NCBI GenBank assembly: GCA_027382625.1 | Contig: JAJKFJ010021527.1 | Location: 37,559 to 101,558, forward strand | DNA: 64,000 nt | Direction of reading: 5' to 3' | DNA from: Tetmemena sp. SeJ-2015 | Taxonomy: Eukaryota; Ciliophora; Spirotrichea; Sporadotrichida; Oxytrichidae | Shown here: piece by piece, positions 33,726 to 44,305 of the stretch | How the letters are laid out: every line of letters begins with the position of its first letter | Position numbering within the stretch: the stretch's first letter is position 1 | The notes under the pieces: generated by a model | Databases searched by the model: none | Told to the model about the DNA's origin: nothing | The model's input: only the letters and a program-made list of their open reading frames with translations | Translations under genes and position numbers: made by a program

Positions 33726-34714
33726 TTCTTTAAATAATTTAAAAAAGTAATGAATCTCAATTTTATATTATAGAATATCCACAAATTAATGCAGTCAAAA
33801 TTTTAAATTGCATCTTATGACTGTTAAAGTGGAGAATCTATCCCCATACTAAATACTTGACTCTATTATTGGAAATAAAAGAATTAGTGAGAGAGGCTTG
33901 CTGAAGAGTATTTGCAATATTACTTATTATAAGCACTCAGAAGATTGATATTTTTCAAAAATAAAGTGGAGTTGGCAGTCTAAAAAAAATTATTACAGAT
34001 GCATAACAAAAATTTAAAATTTTAGGGGCAAAAAATAAAAAAAATTTTTAAAATAATTATAGCTAAGAATTTAATAAAAAAGAGAATTAAATTAATAAAT
34101 AAATTAATAAATTTTAAATCTTTGGCAGTTGAAGTGTTAAATATTGAGTTGAAATAATGATCATTCGATTAAGCATTAAATTCTAAGCAACTTTTATCCT
34201 AACAACTTCTTCGTAGGAGGCCTGTGTAGCGAGTTAGCTCGGTCATAAGTTTTTGAACTTGGCTAATTTTTTGGGTTCGGAGTTAGGGGCATCAAAATCT
34301 CTTCATAGCACCCCTATCTAAGGGCGTAGAAAAAATTTTCTTATAATTTAAAAAAGTATGAAAAAACCCCCATATTAAGCATTTGCCGCAATTTAACGGA
34401 AATTTTTAAACTTTTAAATTTATTTTTTTAATTTTTTAAATTTTCTTTTAAAATTTTTTTAAAAATTTTTTTAATCTTTATTAAAAATGGCAAAATATTT
34501 ATATTTGCTCTTTTAAAAAAAAATAAAAAAAATAAATTAAAAAAAAAATTTGACCCCTAAAAAAAATAATCAGATTCCAATCTCAAAAAAGAGATCAGAC
34601 AAGATTATACAGCTCATAATCACTATTAATTTTGTTTGCAGAAACGATTAAGTTGAGTGAATTAGCGAGATATTTAATATATATTTGATTTTCTTATCTA
34701 GTCTAATCTATACC
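33726..34714. other. AT-rich non-coding region
   Basis: About 1 kb with long A/T runs (34330-34560 nearly pure A/T, with palindromic AAAATTTT blocks) and one less AT-rich patch at 34200-34320. No gene recognised. Confidence 0.5.
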
Positions 34715-35060
34715 CCCTCTTAAATATGGGGACTCAAACCATCAAGGGCCGCCTCCTCCCAAGCTTCATGGTACTCTCTAGCCGAGCCCTCACTGACCAG
34801 GGGGGGCACTCCGTGCCACAAGAGGACTCGGGCGGCCCCCCGACGGGCAATAGGGAAACCCTCCTTCAAAACCCTCCCTGACTGAGGGCGTGACTGCCGG
34901 TCACTCGGGGGGGTTTTGGGCCCCATGCCTGGGGGGTCAGTGGACTGGTGAGAGCGTGCACTCTGCCTCCAATGGAAGATCTCGGGGTAGCCTCAAATCG
35001 GTAGTCATATGGTGTCTGGACTCTAAGCTTATAGTCTGCTGCATTTCTGTTGCTGTTTTT
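34715..35060. repeat. GC-rich island, probable mobile-element remnant
   Basis: A sharp-edged block of about 345 bp with GGGGGG and CCCCCC runs, flanked on both sides by extremely AT-rich DNA and followed by a T-run (35047-35061). On the minus strand it contains GGTTTGAGTCC near 34740, close to a pol III B-box, but no convincing A-box or cloverleaf. Open frames across it are low-complexity and look accidental. A SINE-like or foreign insert is the best guess. Confidence 0.45.
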
Positions 35061-35685
35061 TTTTTTTTTAATTATTATTATTTTTTCCCCCTTTTTTCCA
35101 AAATCCCTTTTTTCGTCTTCCTCATCGTCATCATCATCTCTTCTCAAGACATATTTTAAAAGTTATTTACTCTTATAAAAGGAGTATTGAGTACTTTTCT
35201 TATCATTGATAAGAAAAATAAAAACTCCTTTCAGGAAACCATTAAAATTTTAAAAATTTTTTTTAAAAAAAAACTTTATTAATTAATAAATCATTAAAAA
35301 AATTTTAAAAATAGTTTTTTTTAAAATCGTTTAAAAAACCAAATGTAAGGGGTATTCAGAAACATTAATCTGGTAAAATTCATTTGAATTCCAAATTTTA
35401 ATTTTAATGGCAATAAAAAATTTATTTGTGATTAATGAAAATTCAAGAGTATTAAATTTCTGAGAAAATCTTTTCAAGAATATATTTTAAAGTCTTGATA
35501 TACTTTTAGTTTAAGTTCTCTCCATTGATTTATATGGTAAATCGATGTATAGATAAAACAGTAGCGACAAATAAGAGAGAGCTTAATTTAATTCTAGAAA
35601 AAATTTGAATATGAGCAGGCAGTGTATTCTAATAACTGCTGAGGCATCAAGTTAAACCTGTCTTAGTGACCTAGTCTAAACGGTT
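35061..35685. other. AT-rich non-coding region
   Basis: Poly-T/A runs and a small inverted repeat near 35190-35215 (CTTTTCTTATCATTGATAAG). No coding signal. Confidence 0.45.
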
Positions 35686-36338
35686 TCACTTTTTGGAAGC
35701 TATAACGGCTAATACGCAAGTCAAGCAGCACAGGCCGAGTCCACCAACCCACACCCAGATAACTAACCCCAACAAGTATCTTCCTCTGTAGATCAGACGG
35801 CTCTTGCCATATGGACTGTCTGCGTAGTCTGTCAGCTAAGAATCAGTGTAGTCTTAGTCACTTTTTAAATAATCTCCTGCGCAATACTTTCCAGAACAAA
35901 ATAAAATGTGAAGGTTGGAATCTGTAAACATGAAGTATGATCAAAGCTGCAAATGCAAGGCAATCGTTAAGGCCTAAAACCTCGTAAACACGTGCAAGTT
36001 AGGGTTTCTTAAGGAAGATAGCAATTAGGAGAGAGCCACTTCTCACGAACTCCACGATAAAGATGGTGAAGTAGATTTTTAAGATGTCTGAGAATCTTGT
36101 ATGCACATCAATCTTATCTTCATAGCTTCCCTTGTCATTGGAGGCCCTGCACTCATTGTCAGTTTCCTTGTCCCACAAGTATAATAAAATGCTTAGTTAT
36201 ATTTAAGTATACTCCTGTGGCTACTGTGAGAGCTATTGAAGCACAGAAGTAGAGTAAAAACTAAATAGCCATGACTTTAACACCTTGGCCATTTTCCAGT
36301 CTCTTTTTGTAACTGATGGAGCTTGTGAACTTGGACAT
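35686..36338 (-). CDS. Four-helix membrane protein, function unknown
   Basis: ATG at 36338, TGA 35686-35688. Basic N-terminus (MSKFTSSISYKKRLENGQ), helix 1 VMAIQFLLYFCASIALTVAT, an extracytoplasmic-like loop with Cys, helix 2 ILKIYFTIFIVEFVRSGSLL, helix 3 LAFAALIILHVYRF, a Cys/Asp-rich loop CAGDYLKSDQDYTDSQLTDY, and helix 4 LLGLVIWVWVGGLGLCCLTC. The topology is tetraspan-like, about 215 residues. No named family. One IES is firm (36177-36211). A second very short insert near 35890-35910 (pointer ATT) would also be needed. Confidence 0.65.
36177..36211 (-). other. IES, pointer AAGTATA (7 bp), 28-nt period
   Basis: AAGTATA at 36177-36183 and 36205-36211. Deletion joins TVATGVYL to WDKETDNECRASNDKG in frame. 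Confidence 0.9.
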
Positions 36339-36654
36339 TTGCTTTTCAAGTATCAAGTTTTATTTCTGGATTAACTTTATATATTTAATTTATAGATCGC
36401 ATAAGTATCATCACACGCAATCTTGTTAAAATAAAGCTGTATTAAGTAATTACTCTCTGTTTTTATAGCTCTTTAAAACTTTCTTTAATGCTTCATAATT
36501 ATTATAGATTAGAATAGTCCGCATTATTCTAAATATTAATTTTTACTTTTCTAGAAAAGTTAGAGAAAAATACTTCAAACTCACTTATATTCAAGTAAAT
36601 CTTACTAAAGAAAGATAAATGATAATATAATATTTAATTAAAATCGGTGTTAGT
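36339..36654. other. AT-rich intergenic
   Basis: No gene or repeat recognised. Confidence 0.4.
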
Positions 36655-36815
36655 TAAAATAGTGAATGGAGAATTGCAACTTCGTGACAGTTAACTTGCA
36701 GATTCACCCCTAATCACCTCTCTCAGCAGTGATATATGATGCCCAAAAATTCCTATTGACCAAATATCAGACTTCAACAAAAATGTGCCTCTTATAACTA
36801 TTGACTGAGCGCTCC
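36655..36815 (-). pseudogene. Orphan protein-kinase fragment
   Basis: About 53 codons reading SIVIRGTFLLKSDIWSIGIF GHHISLLREVIRGES. The K-S-D-I-W-S-I-G-I string is the kinase subdomain IX core (DxWSxG), preceded by a GT-F as in the activation-segment end. No other kinase motif is found within 1 kb on either strand, and both flanks are extremely AT-rich. It is either a pseudogene scrap or a single segment of a scrambled gene whose other pieces lie elsewhere. Confidence 0.5.
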
Positions 36816-37857
36816 TTTAAAAAATTCAAAATATAATTTTTTAAAATTTCCACTGAATCGAATGTAAATTTATAAAATAAAAAATTAGGCGATTACAATT
36901 TAAATTAAAAAAATAAACCAAAAAGTATAAAAATTTAAATTAAACTTGTCCTTTCAAATTAATTTCTATTTAATTAGGTAGAATTTTTATTTATGAAAAA
37001 TTTAAATTTTAAATTGGGATTTTTTTTTATATTAAAATGATTTATAATTTTTGTATTAATTTTTTTGGGGGAAAAGGATTTAAATAAGTTTTTTGGATAT
37101 TTTAAAGGGAAAATTTTTAAAGTTTATTAAAAAATAATTTCTGAAATTTTTTATAGAAAATTTCTCTTTTTAATCCTTTTTTTTTAATTATTAGACTAAA
37201 TTAAATTAAATCTTCTTTTTAAATAATTTTTTTTAGGTTTTCCAATTGCAAAATATTTTTTTTCCTAATTTTTAAAAACCTTCTACTCTCTAAAGTATAT
37301 TTTCAAATATCAAAAAAATTTTTAAAAATTTCATTTTAAAATATGCCAAAAGCCTTCTATTCCTGTAAATCCCATTAAGAGGAAGTTGCTGAAAACTAAA
37401 CTGCCAATGAATAACACGGAAAGTGGAAACAGCCAACTCTCATCAAATTTATTTATTAAGTCAAATTCATTTATTTCCAACATTTCAAATTAGATATTAG
37501 CAAATGCAAATCAAATTAGATTTGAGGAAAAACTTTATTAAACTAATAATTTTGATAAATTATGCATTAATTTATTTTTATCTCAGTTAAAGCATTATAG
37601 ACCAAGAGTCAAGAGTGTAAACCAAATAAGAGAGGATATAAGATAAGGAATAATAAGCTTTGTCCAAGTCGTTACCTCCATCAAGGAAATTCATACATAA
37701 TTTTAAAGTTAAAGATACATTATAAATCTAGAGTTGTGTCAACTTTACAAGATGCACTTAAGATTACCAGCACTCCTATGAGGATACCTTGAGAGATAGC
37801 TTCAAAATTTTACCTTATTTTTAGCCTTGTTAATTACAACTAGGAAAAATTTAGCTG
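36816..37857. other. AT-rich DNA with a possible short coding patch
   Basis: 36820-37340 is A/T homopolymer-rich. At about 37343-37500 a frame reads MPKAFYSCKSHQEEVAENQT and ends at TGA; this could be an unrelated small exon or an N-terminal piece of the following gene. 37500-37857 shows nothing clear. Confidence 0.35.
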
Positions 37858-39901
37858 ATGATGAGAAGGGGAAAGAAAATATTTAAAGATTTGAATTGGA
37901 CACTCACAAACCTGATCTTGTCATTCATTCCCTATAAGCAGATAATGCTAAAACTAAGATATATCAACCATGAGTCTCTATATATTACTCAAGAGAGGAT
38001 TGAAATGGTTGATGTTAAGAGAGAAATCAACTTGATAATTGCTGTTGAAAACTTCACTCCCTTGCTTACCCACCCTTACATCACTAAGGCGACAAGTGCA
38101 AATATATCAATCGATTATACGAAGCCTTCATTTCTCTACCACCTCAGAAATAGCTTAGTGTCTCAGCAAAACTACTTCAAAAGTTTGCAAAGTTTGAATA
38201 TCTTGTTCGTGAATAGGTTTAAGATGGCCTTTACTACGAATCTCAATATCAGAATAATCTCTATTTTATGCGAAGTTTCCTTTATTATGTCAAGGAGAGA
38301 AATCTTTACTAGGATTTGGAATGCTTAAAATCCTGTCGACTTAAATGAGGTTATGGTAGGATGTTTGTTTCCCACTTTGATGGAAAATTTTACCCTGCCA
38401 ATGTCCCCCTTAAGGTAAATTTCAAAAAACTTAGAAAACTTTTTTTAGCTCCCTTTTTTAAACTTTTAAGGGCGGCTTTTTTAAAAACCTTTCGGACCCT
38501 TAAAAAAAGTTAAAAGGGTTTAAAAAAAAAACAACGATAAAGAGGATGAAAACATCTCTTATTAAGAAATGCAAACTGTGGAATTGGCAATCAAGTTTAG
38601 AGTGGATGAGTAAAATATCTAATCCACTCATAACTTTATTTTAAGAGTGATAATTTAGCTATTTAATATAAGATCCAATACTACTCAACGATTATGCAGC
38701 AGCGTTGCTCTCAAAGAATCTCTAAAATAAGTTTTATAAATGGATTTGAGGCAAAATAAGTTAAAGATAACTAAAAGTTTATTTCACTGCTGCCAAATAT
38801 AAGCGCCAACTATTTAATCAATCTAACTAATCTTGACCTTTAACAAATTGCTTCATCGATGATGAAACTTTTTAAACCTTTCTCAAGAGTTCACTCTGCC
38901 AAAATATTACAAACTTGAAGATCAACAAAAATCTTTTGACAAATAAGTCTATCTTTGCTCTAATGATATTTATGGATTTGTTTATATCAAAGAACTTTAA
39001 GAATCTGTAGCATCTAGATTTGAGGAAGAATAAGATCAGTTCTATTAGCAACTTCCAATTCAGTACAGCTTTAAAACTGAAGACCTTAAAGTTTTATGAT
39101 GAGATAGACATGATAGATGATGAAATGAGTTAGTTCTTTTTCAAATTTAATAATTTCATTTTCACAAATTTTCATTTGTAGGAAAGAGGTCTTTTCATCT
39201 TGAACCCTTAAAGATAGTTGGAAAAATGTTCAGCTACAACATGAAGAGGCTTTATTTGCAAGGAGTATAGTTTGATGGGAACCACTCTTGAAATTCTATT
39301 TCCCTATATGAAAAATCTGGAAACCCTAAAGTTGTAGCATTGCTAAATAAGATGGCCTTAAAATTCAAAGGCTTTTGCTTCTTTAACTTCTTTAAGAGAG
39401 CTGCACTTGATTAATTTATCAGCCAAGAATGAAGAAATGAGGATAATAAACTCCTGTTTCGAGCTTAGGAAACTGGTTTATGAGTACACTTGGGATGACC
39501 AAACAACTTTTGACATCACTCAAATTTAAGTTTGTTAATTTGGAACGAGAAGTTAGAGGTGCTTAAAATTAGAAAATGGGTGATTATAAATATCAAGACT
39601 ATGCTTCGAAAATAGTCAAACTCAGGTGCTTTAGAAATTTAAAGAACCTAGAAATACCCTGCCATGAATATTTAGTTATTATATTCCAAGATTCGCCCAT
39701 CCTGGCGAAGAAGCATAATTTAATTTTAACTTGAAAAAATTAGTTCTCTTTAATACAATGAGCTAAACTGAAACCATTTTCGTTCTCCTTAATGCTCTTT
39801 CAAAAAGCTACAAATATTAATAAAAGCAAATAAAAATGAGGGGAAAAGATAAAAATTTTTTAGCATGGACATCTTCGTTTTTTTCATAATTTATAATTTG
39901 A
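37858..39901 (+). CDS. Leucine-rich repeat protein, F-box-like N-terminus
   Basis: From ATG at 37858/37861. LNWTLTNLILSFIPYKQIML KLRYIN resembles an F-box-like start. Degenerate leucine-rich repeats follow: FKNLQHLDLRKNKISSISNF, TLEILFPYMKNLETLKLQHC, SLTSLRELHLINLSAK and LRCFRNLKNLEIPC. TGA at 39899-39901. Several inserts break it, one AT-rich at about 38410-38530 and others near 38880, 39225-39260 and 39590. Such proteins are abundant in ciliates and act as binding or ubiquitin-ligase adaptors; which applies here is unknown. Confidence 0.55.
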
Positions 39902-40038
39902 TCAGTGTCTGTTTAATTTAAAATATAAATTCTAAAAAATATTTAAAGAGTAAACACTAATTTAATTTTTAAATAAAAATAATGGTAATTTGCAAAAATA
40001 AAATAAGATTATACTCTATATTCATTTTTTGAGGACAA

Positions 40039-41224
40039 AAATGATAGCATTAATAATAGCAATGTTATTTTATATATCTCCATATTTTTTCATAATAATT
40101 AAAGAAACTTGATTATATAGGAGTAAAGGCGATTGGAAAAAGGAGCTAAGAAACGATATTAGATCCTTAAACATATTTCTAGTTTTCGAGGCGCCCTAGT
40201 ATTTTTTTATTTAGAAGATAGAGAAGACAAGATAGAGAGGAAAGCCCTGAAAAAAGTGTCCCCAAAGATGATGGAAGAGTTTTATTCATTTCAAAACTAT
40301 TCCAGCTAAAGGGTTTAGGCCTGCCTCTTATCCCTCAACTTGTCCAGTAAATTTTAGACAAAAAGTCCTTCGTCGCTGATAGTAAATTGTAAAGACTAAA
40401 CTTAATTAAGACAAATATATTTATTTGGGAGACTTAATGTATTTATGGTTTAGTATTCTATTCAAGGAGACCTAACAACATGCAAAGAGGCTCAGAAATA
40501 ATACTTAATGAACGGCTTTCTCTAAATTATATTATTCATTTTACTATATTTAAGAATAAACTTTCTCATTCGTATGAACTAAAGATTGTGAAAGCTCATT
40601 GTGTTTATGTGACTTTTGATCGAATGCAGAACAACATGCCCACTATTTTTACCTCTACATATTTCTTTTTAGACTAATGAAGATATAGATGAAGGAGGAG
40701 AGTGGAGAGTAAGAGAGGAAAGAGGGGATTGGGGAGGAAGAGGAGGGAGAGGAAGAGGAGGAAGAGGAGGGAGAGGAAGAGGAGGTTGGGGCAGAAATGA
40801 AGATCAACCTGTAAATAGGATTCCAAGACTTAAGCTTAGAAATGGCAAAGATTATCTTCCATTTTAGATGTTCTTGACTGAATACTAAATGGATGATCTG
40901 AGCATGGCATTCTCCAGAGAAGAGCTCAATCAAATTCTCAAAGACACCTTCGGAGATCTTTAGGGTTCAATGAATTCGAATCAAATGTAGTATGCTTCAT
41001 AACAAAGATCTGTTACCACACAGTAAAGTATAATTGAGGATTTAGATGAAGAGTAAAACAAGTTCATAGAAGAAATTAAGGAGTCATATGAAAACGAAGC
41101 TTATGATGAGGATGAGGACTCAATAGTCATTTCTTCAATCATAAAGGAGAAGAGAGCTGTTCAAACTAAAGAGCCAAAAACTCTCATGGAATATATCAAA
41201 AGCTTGAATGAGGGTTAAGACTGA
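40039..41224 (+). CDS. RGG-box protein with hydrophobic N-terminus
   Basis: A possible start at 40039 gives MIALIIAMLFYISPYFFIII, then SKGDWKKELRNDIRSL. A frame change near 40190-40240 leads to EKSVPKDDGRVLFISKLFQL and LGLPLIPQLVQQILDKKSFV. Removing a 262-nt IES joins RLNLIKT to NEDIDEGGEWRVREERGDW, followed by a tandem GRGG tract (40730-40790). The tail is acidic and ends EYIKSLNEGQD, with TGA 41222-41224. RGG tracts bind RNA or proteins. The N-terminal assignment is weak and the coding may start later. Confidence 0.5.
40409..40674 (+). other. IES, pointer AGAC, 262-nt period
   Basis: AGAC at 40409-40412 and 40671-40674. Deletion joins QRLNLIKT to NEDIDEGGEW in frame. The interior is AT-rich and non-coding. 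Confidence 0.7.
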
Positions 41225-42744
41225 TTAATTAATTTCGATATTTTCTATTACTCTCATAAACATAGATTACAAAATATGTTCTATAAATTCTTATGATGAG
41301 TTAGTTCTTTGTGTCTGAAACTGTTAGAAACTTAGACGAACTCTATCTAAGATTTGTAGGAAATATATAAAGCACAAGAGTGTTTTTAAAGCTGTTTGAC
41401 GTGATTACAAAGCCTGCGGATAAAATGCTTCATAAATTCACCTAAAATTCATCTCTTTGCACTTATTCTTTGAGGCATTAGTCACTATTGAGTCTCTCTT
41501 TACTAGACCACTTCTTATCTGCAAAGATAACTATTATAAAATATAGACATATGGTAGTAGTGACTTACTCATCTGCTTACCTTTACAAGATGCTATCGGT
41601 ATGACTAAATGTAATCACATTAGATCTAATGGTGCTTCAAAATATCTTCTCTTTAGACACACTCATAATGAAAGGTGTTGTATTTCTCTAAAAGGCATGT
41701 CTCTCCGAGTAAGAGTCTCATAAGTCTCAGGTCAATTCATACTTAGTACAAGTATATGGTGCATGCGATGTTAATCTATAATATCTGCTAAAATCACACA
41801 AAGCACGATAGACTTCTCTATCTGTCTCTATAGACGCATTATTAACTCAATTCACTCACGAATGTTCACTATCATTATGGAATTGAAGATACGGTCTCAC
41901 GATGTAGCTATTTGATTGCGATTGGTGTTATGATATAGCTTAACTAATATCGCACATCAATATCTCTCTAAAAGCTCAATCGTTTGCTCCTTCTATATCA
42001 ATTTATAAAGTCATAATACTAGCACTTGACGCATGCATCGTATGACCTTCATTCAGGACCTTTGTAGCTACGATACATTCGAAAAACTATTATTCTGAAA
42101 TGCAATGGTCAAGAGACTTAAATAATCTCAGCATTAACTTTCGGGCCGCTCGAGTAGTATCACCACATTACTAATGGATCATAATTACGACTCACACTCA
42201 CACGCACAAATGCGTGGATGCTTCTTTCTACATCTCAGAGTTAAGAGTTAAGATAAAAGAACGCTCTAAGGATCATAATTATTAAATTGCTTATTCTCTC
42301 GAAATCAGAGTTTCTCAATTACAAAAATTGATTTATGGCACCAGCATATGAAAATTAAATCACTTCAACCGTGAGACAATGAGATCAAGTATCAGTATGT
42401 GAGCGCATTATTTGCGAGTACTTTCGTTCTGAGAAGATTCAAAAAGTGCAATTTTGAACTTAGTATCAATAGGTTCTCTCTCAATTCTCACGCTTGTTAA
42501 ATCATAATAAGTGCATACCAGACATCACCATTATGACTATATTAATAAATGAGGAACGCTACTCTCGATACTGGAAGAGCTTAATTGTCTTGTCAAAATC
42601 AGATATATAGAAGAGACATAGAAGTTTGAAACCAATACAATAGAGGTAAAAAGTCTCTCACTATGTGTCTTCTCACAACGGAGATTCTCGTATATTTTTT
42701 ATCCCCTCAACTTGGAGAACACGAATTCTAGCATTAACAAATAA
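41225..42744. other. 1.5-kb non-coding block of unusual composition
   Basis: Less AT-rich than normal spacers here, without long homopolymers, rich in CTCT/GAGA and TCAC/GTGA words. TGA is frequent in all frames, so no protein fits even with TAA/TAG read as Gln. No tRNA, rRNA or tandem repeat is recognisable by eye. Could be a non-coding RNA locus, a decayed element or germline-limited sequence. Confidence 0.5.
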
Positions 42745-44175
42745 ATGATTAAAAACTTTTTAAATAAGGAATCTCAAAGATAAGTTTAAACTGATAGCTA
42801 AAGCACTGAAGCATTTCTTCATCAAGGAGTAAATTAATTTTCCTATTTAATAACTTAATTAGACTCGTTATTATTCAAACTAGAAAGAATCTGACTAGTT
42901 TTCGTTTAATGAGAGCAGCGCATTTTTCGACGAAATAAACAGAGATGAAAAAGTCTTGCACTATTGTTCATCTGTGCAATAATACTCCTTTTTCCCGATT
43001 ATATTTGAAAAAAGTAATTCACTATAAATTGATAACTCTTTATTTTAGTAACTTTGAGTTTAGATCCAAAAAAGAATTAGCAAGCTAAATAGAAGCTATC
43101 TATTGCAAGTCTAATTACATAAGTACCTTAATCTTAAACTTCCTTGACTCAACAAATTCCTAAACAGAAAGCTTATGATTTAAAGATGGAGCCAACAGTC
43201 ATATCAGAAAAAGAAAATGAGGATACCTATGGAGAAGAAATCCAATAAAGCTTAGTCAAATAAAATGAAAATCAAGAGTTACATAGGCAGCATCTTTTGC
43301 ATACATTATAAAGCTTGAAGTACATTAAATAAGTTCCTCATCCATAAAGGCTAGAAATTGATAAAAGAAGTGTATATTTGCCTTCCCCTAGAAGTAAAGA
43401 TATAAAGAAGACAGCTATTTTTGACTTAGATGAAACGCTTATTCATTGCATTGAAGATACTAGCACATAATCATGCGATATTATCCTAGATGTTGAGTTT
43501 CCAAATGGGGAAACCGCAGAAGCTGGCATAAATATTAGGCCTTATGCACGAGAGTGTCTTTAAGAAATAGGAAAACTTTATCAAGTAGTAATATTCACAG
43601 CCTCCCATAAATCATATGCTGATGTAGTTCTTGACTTTTTAGATCCAGAGGGTTCTCTTATAGATCATCGATTATATAGAGACTCTTGCATTTAAACTGA
43701 AGAGGGAGTTTACATTAAAGACTTAAGGATTATTAAGAACAGAAATTTGAAAGATATTGTGATAATAGATAACGCAGTTTATTCTTTCGGCTTTTAACTT
43801 GAGAATGGGATACCTATTCTCCCTTTTTATAACGACAAAGAAGATGAAGAGTTGCTACATCTAATTTACTACTTGAAATGCCTTCATTCGTTTTAAGACA
43901 TAAGAGAGTAAAATAGGAAAGCTTTCTAGCTTGAAGATCTTGAAAGCTCAAACATTGATGAGTTTATAGATAGCTATTGCACGCAGATAATATCGGCAAC
44001 TAAAAATAACGATCGCTTTTTAGATGAACTGTATTTAGAGAATCAATCAATTACAGAGAACAACTTAAAGAATTCTTGCGAAATAAGTTCTCAGTTAGGG
44101 GATGCAACAAAATATCATATTAAAAAACCTCAATTCTCAAAAATATATGCTAGCACAATCAAAAGGTTAATTTGA
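42745..44175 (+). CDS. CTD small-phosphatase-like (FCP1/NIF) phosphatase
   Basis: ATG at 42745, TGA ending 44175. After a Gln/Ser-rich N-terminus with one or two frame changes (42880-43080), the catalytic domain reads KKTAIFDLDETLIHC (the DxDxT nucleophile motif), then INIRPYARECLQEIGKLYQV VIFTASHKSYADVVLDFLDP. Next come HRLYRDSCIQTEEGVYIKDL, NLKDIVIIDNAVYSFGFQLE NGIPILPFYNDKEDEELLHL and IYYLKCL. This is the SCP/Dullard haloacid-dehalogenase phosphatase fold with the LKDLRIIKNR-type linker. Family members dephosphorylate pSer/pThr, for example on the RNA polymerase II CTD or nuclear-envelope lipin. The C-terminal 90 residues are disordered. Confidence 0.88.
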
Positions 44176-44305
44176 ATACAGAGTAAAATCCTTTAGTTTT
44201 TCCTCTTCTACAATATCTCGAATTTTAATGCAAGAAATATTTAATTTATGTCAAGTTAGCTTTCTATAATTGAGTTTATGAATACACTTAAACAATTTCT
44301 GTTGT

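Noticed and set aside
34225..34300. tRNA-like string (GTTAGCTCGGTCATAAG ... GGGTTCGGAGTTAGG)
   Set aside because: A D-arm-like and a T-loop-like motif are present, but I could not fold an acceptor stem or an anticodon arm between them.
34866..35147. Plus and minus open frames in the GC-rich island
   Set aside because: Low-complexity frames caused by the shortage of AT-rich stops in GC-rich DNA; no start context, no domain, and frames end at the composition boundary.
40480..40677. 65-codon frame inside the 262-nt IES of the RGG gene
   Set aside because: It spans the predicted eliminated segment, has no similarity to anything recognisable, and disappears when the AGAC-to-AGAC segment is removed.
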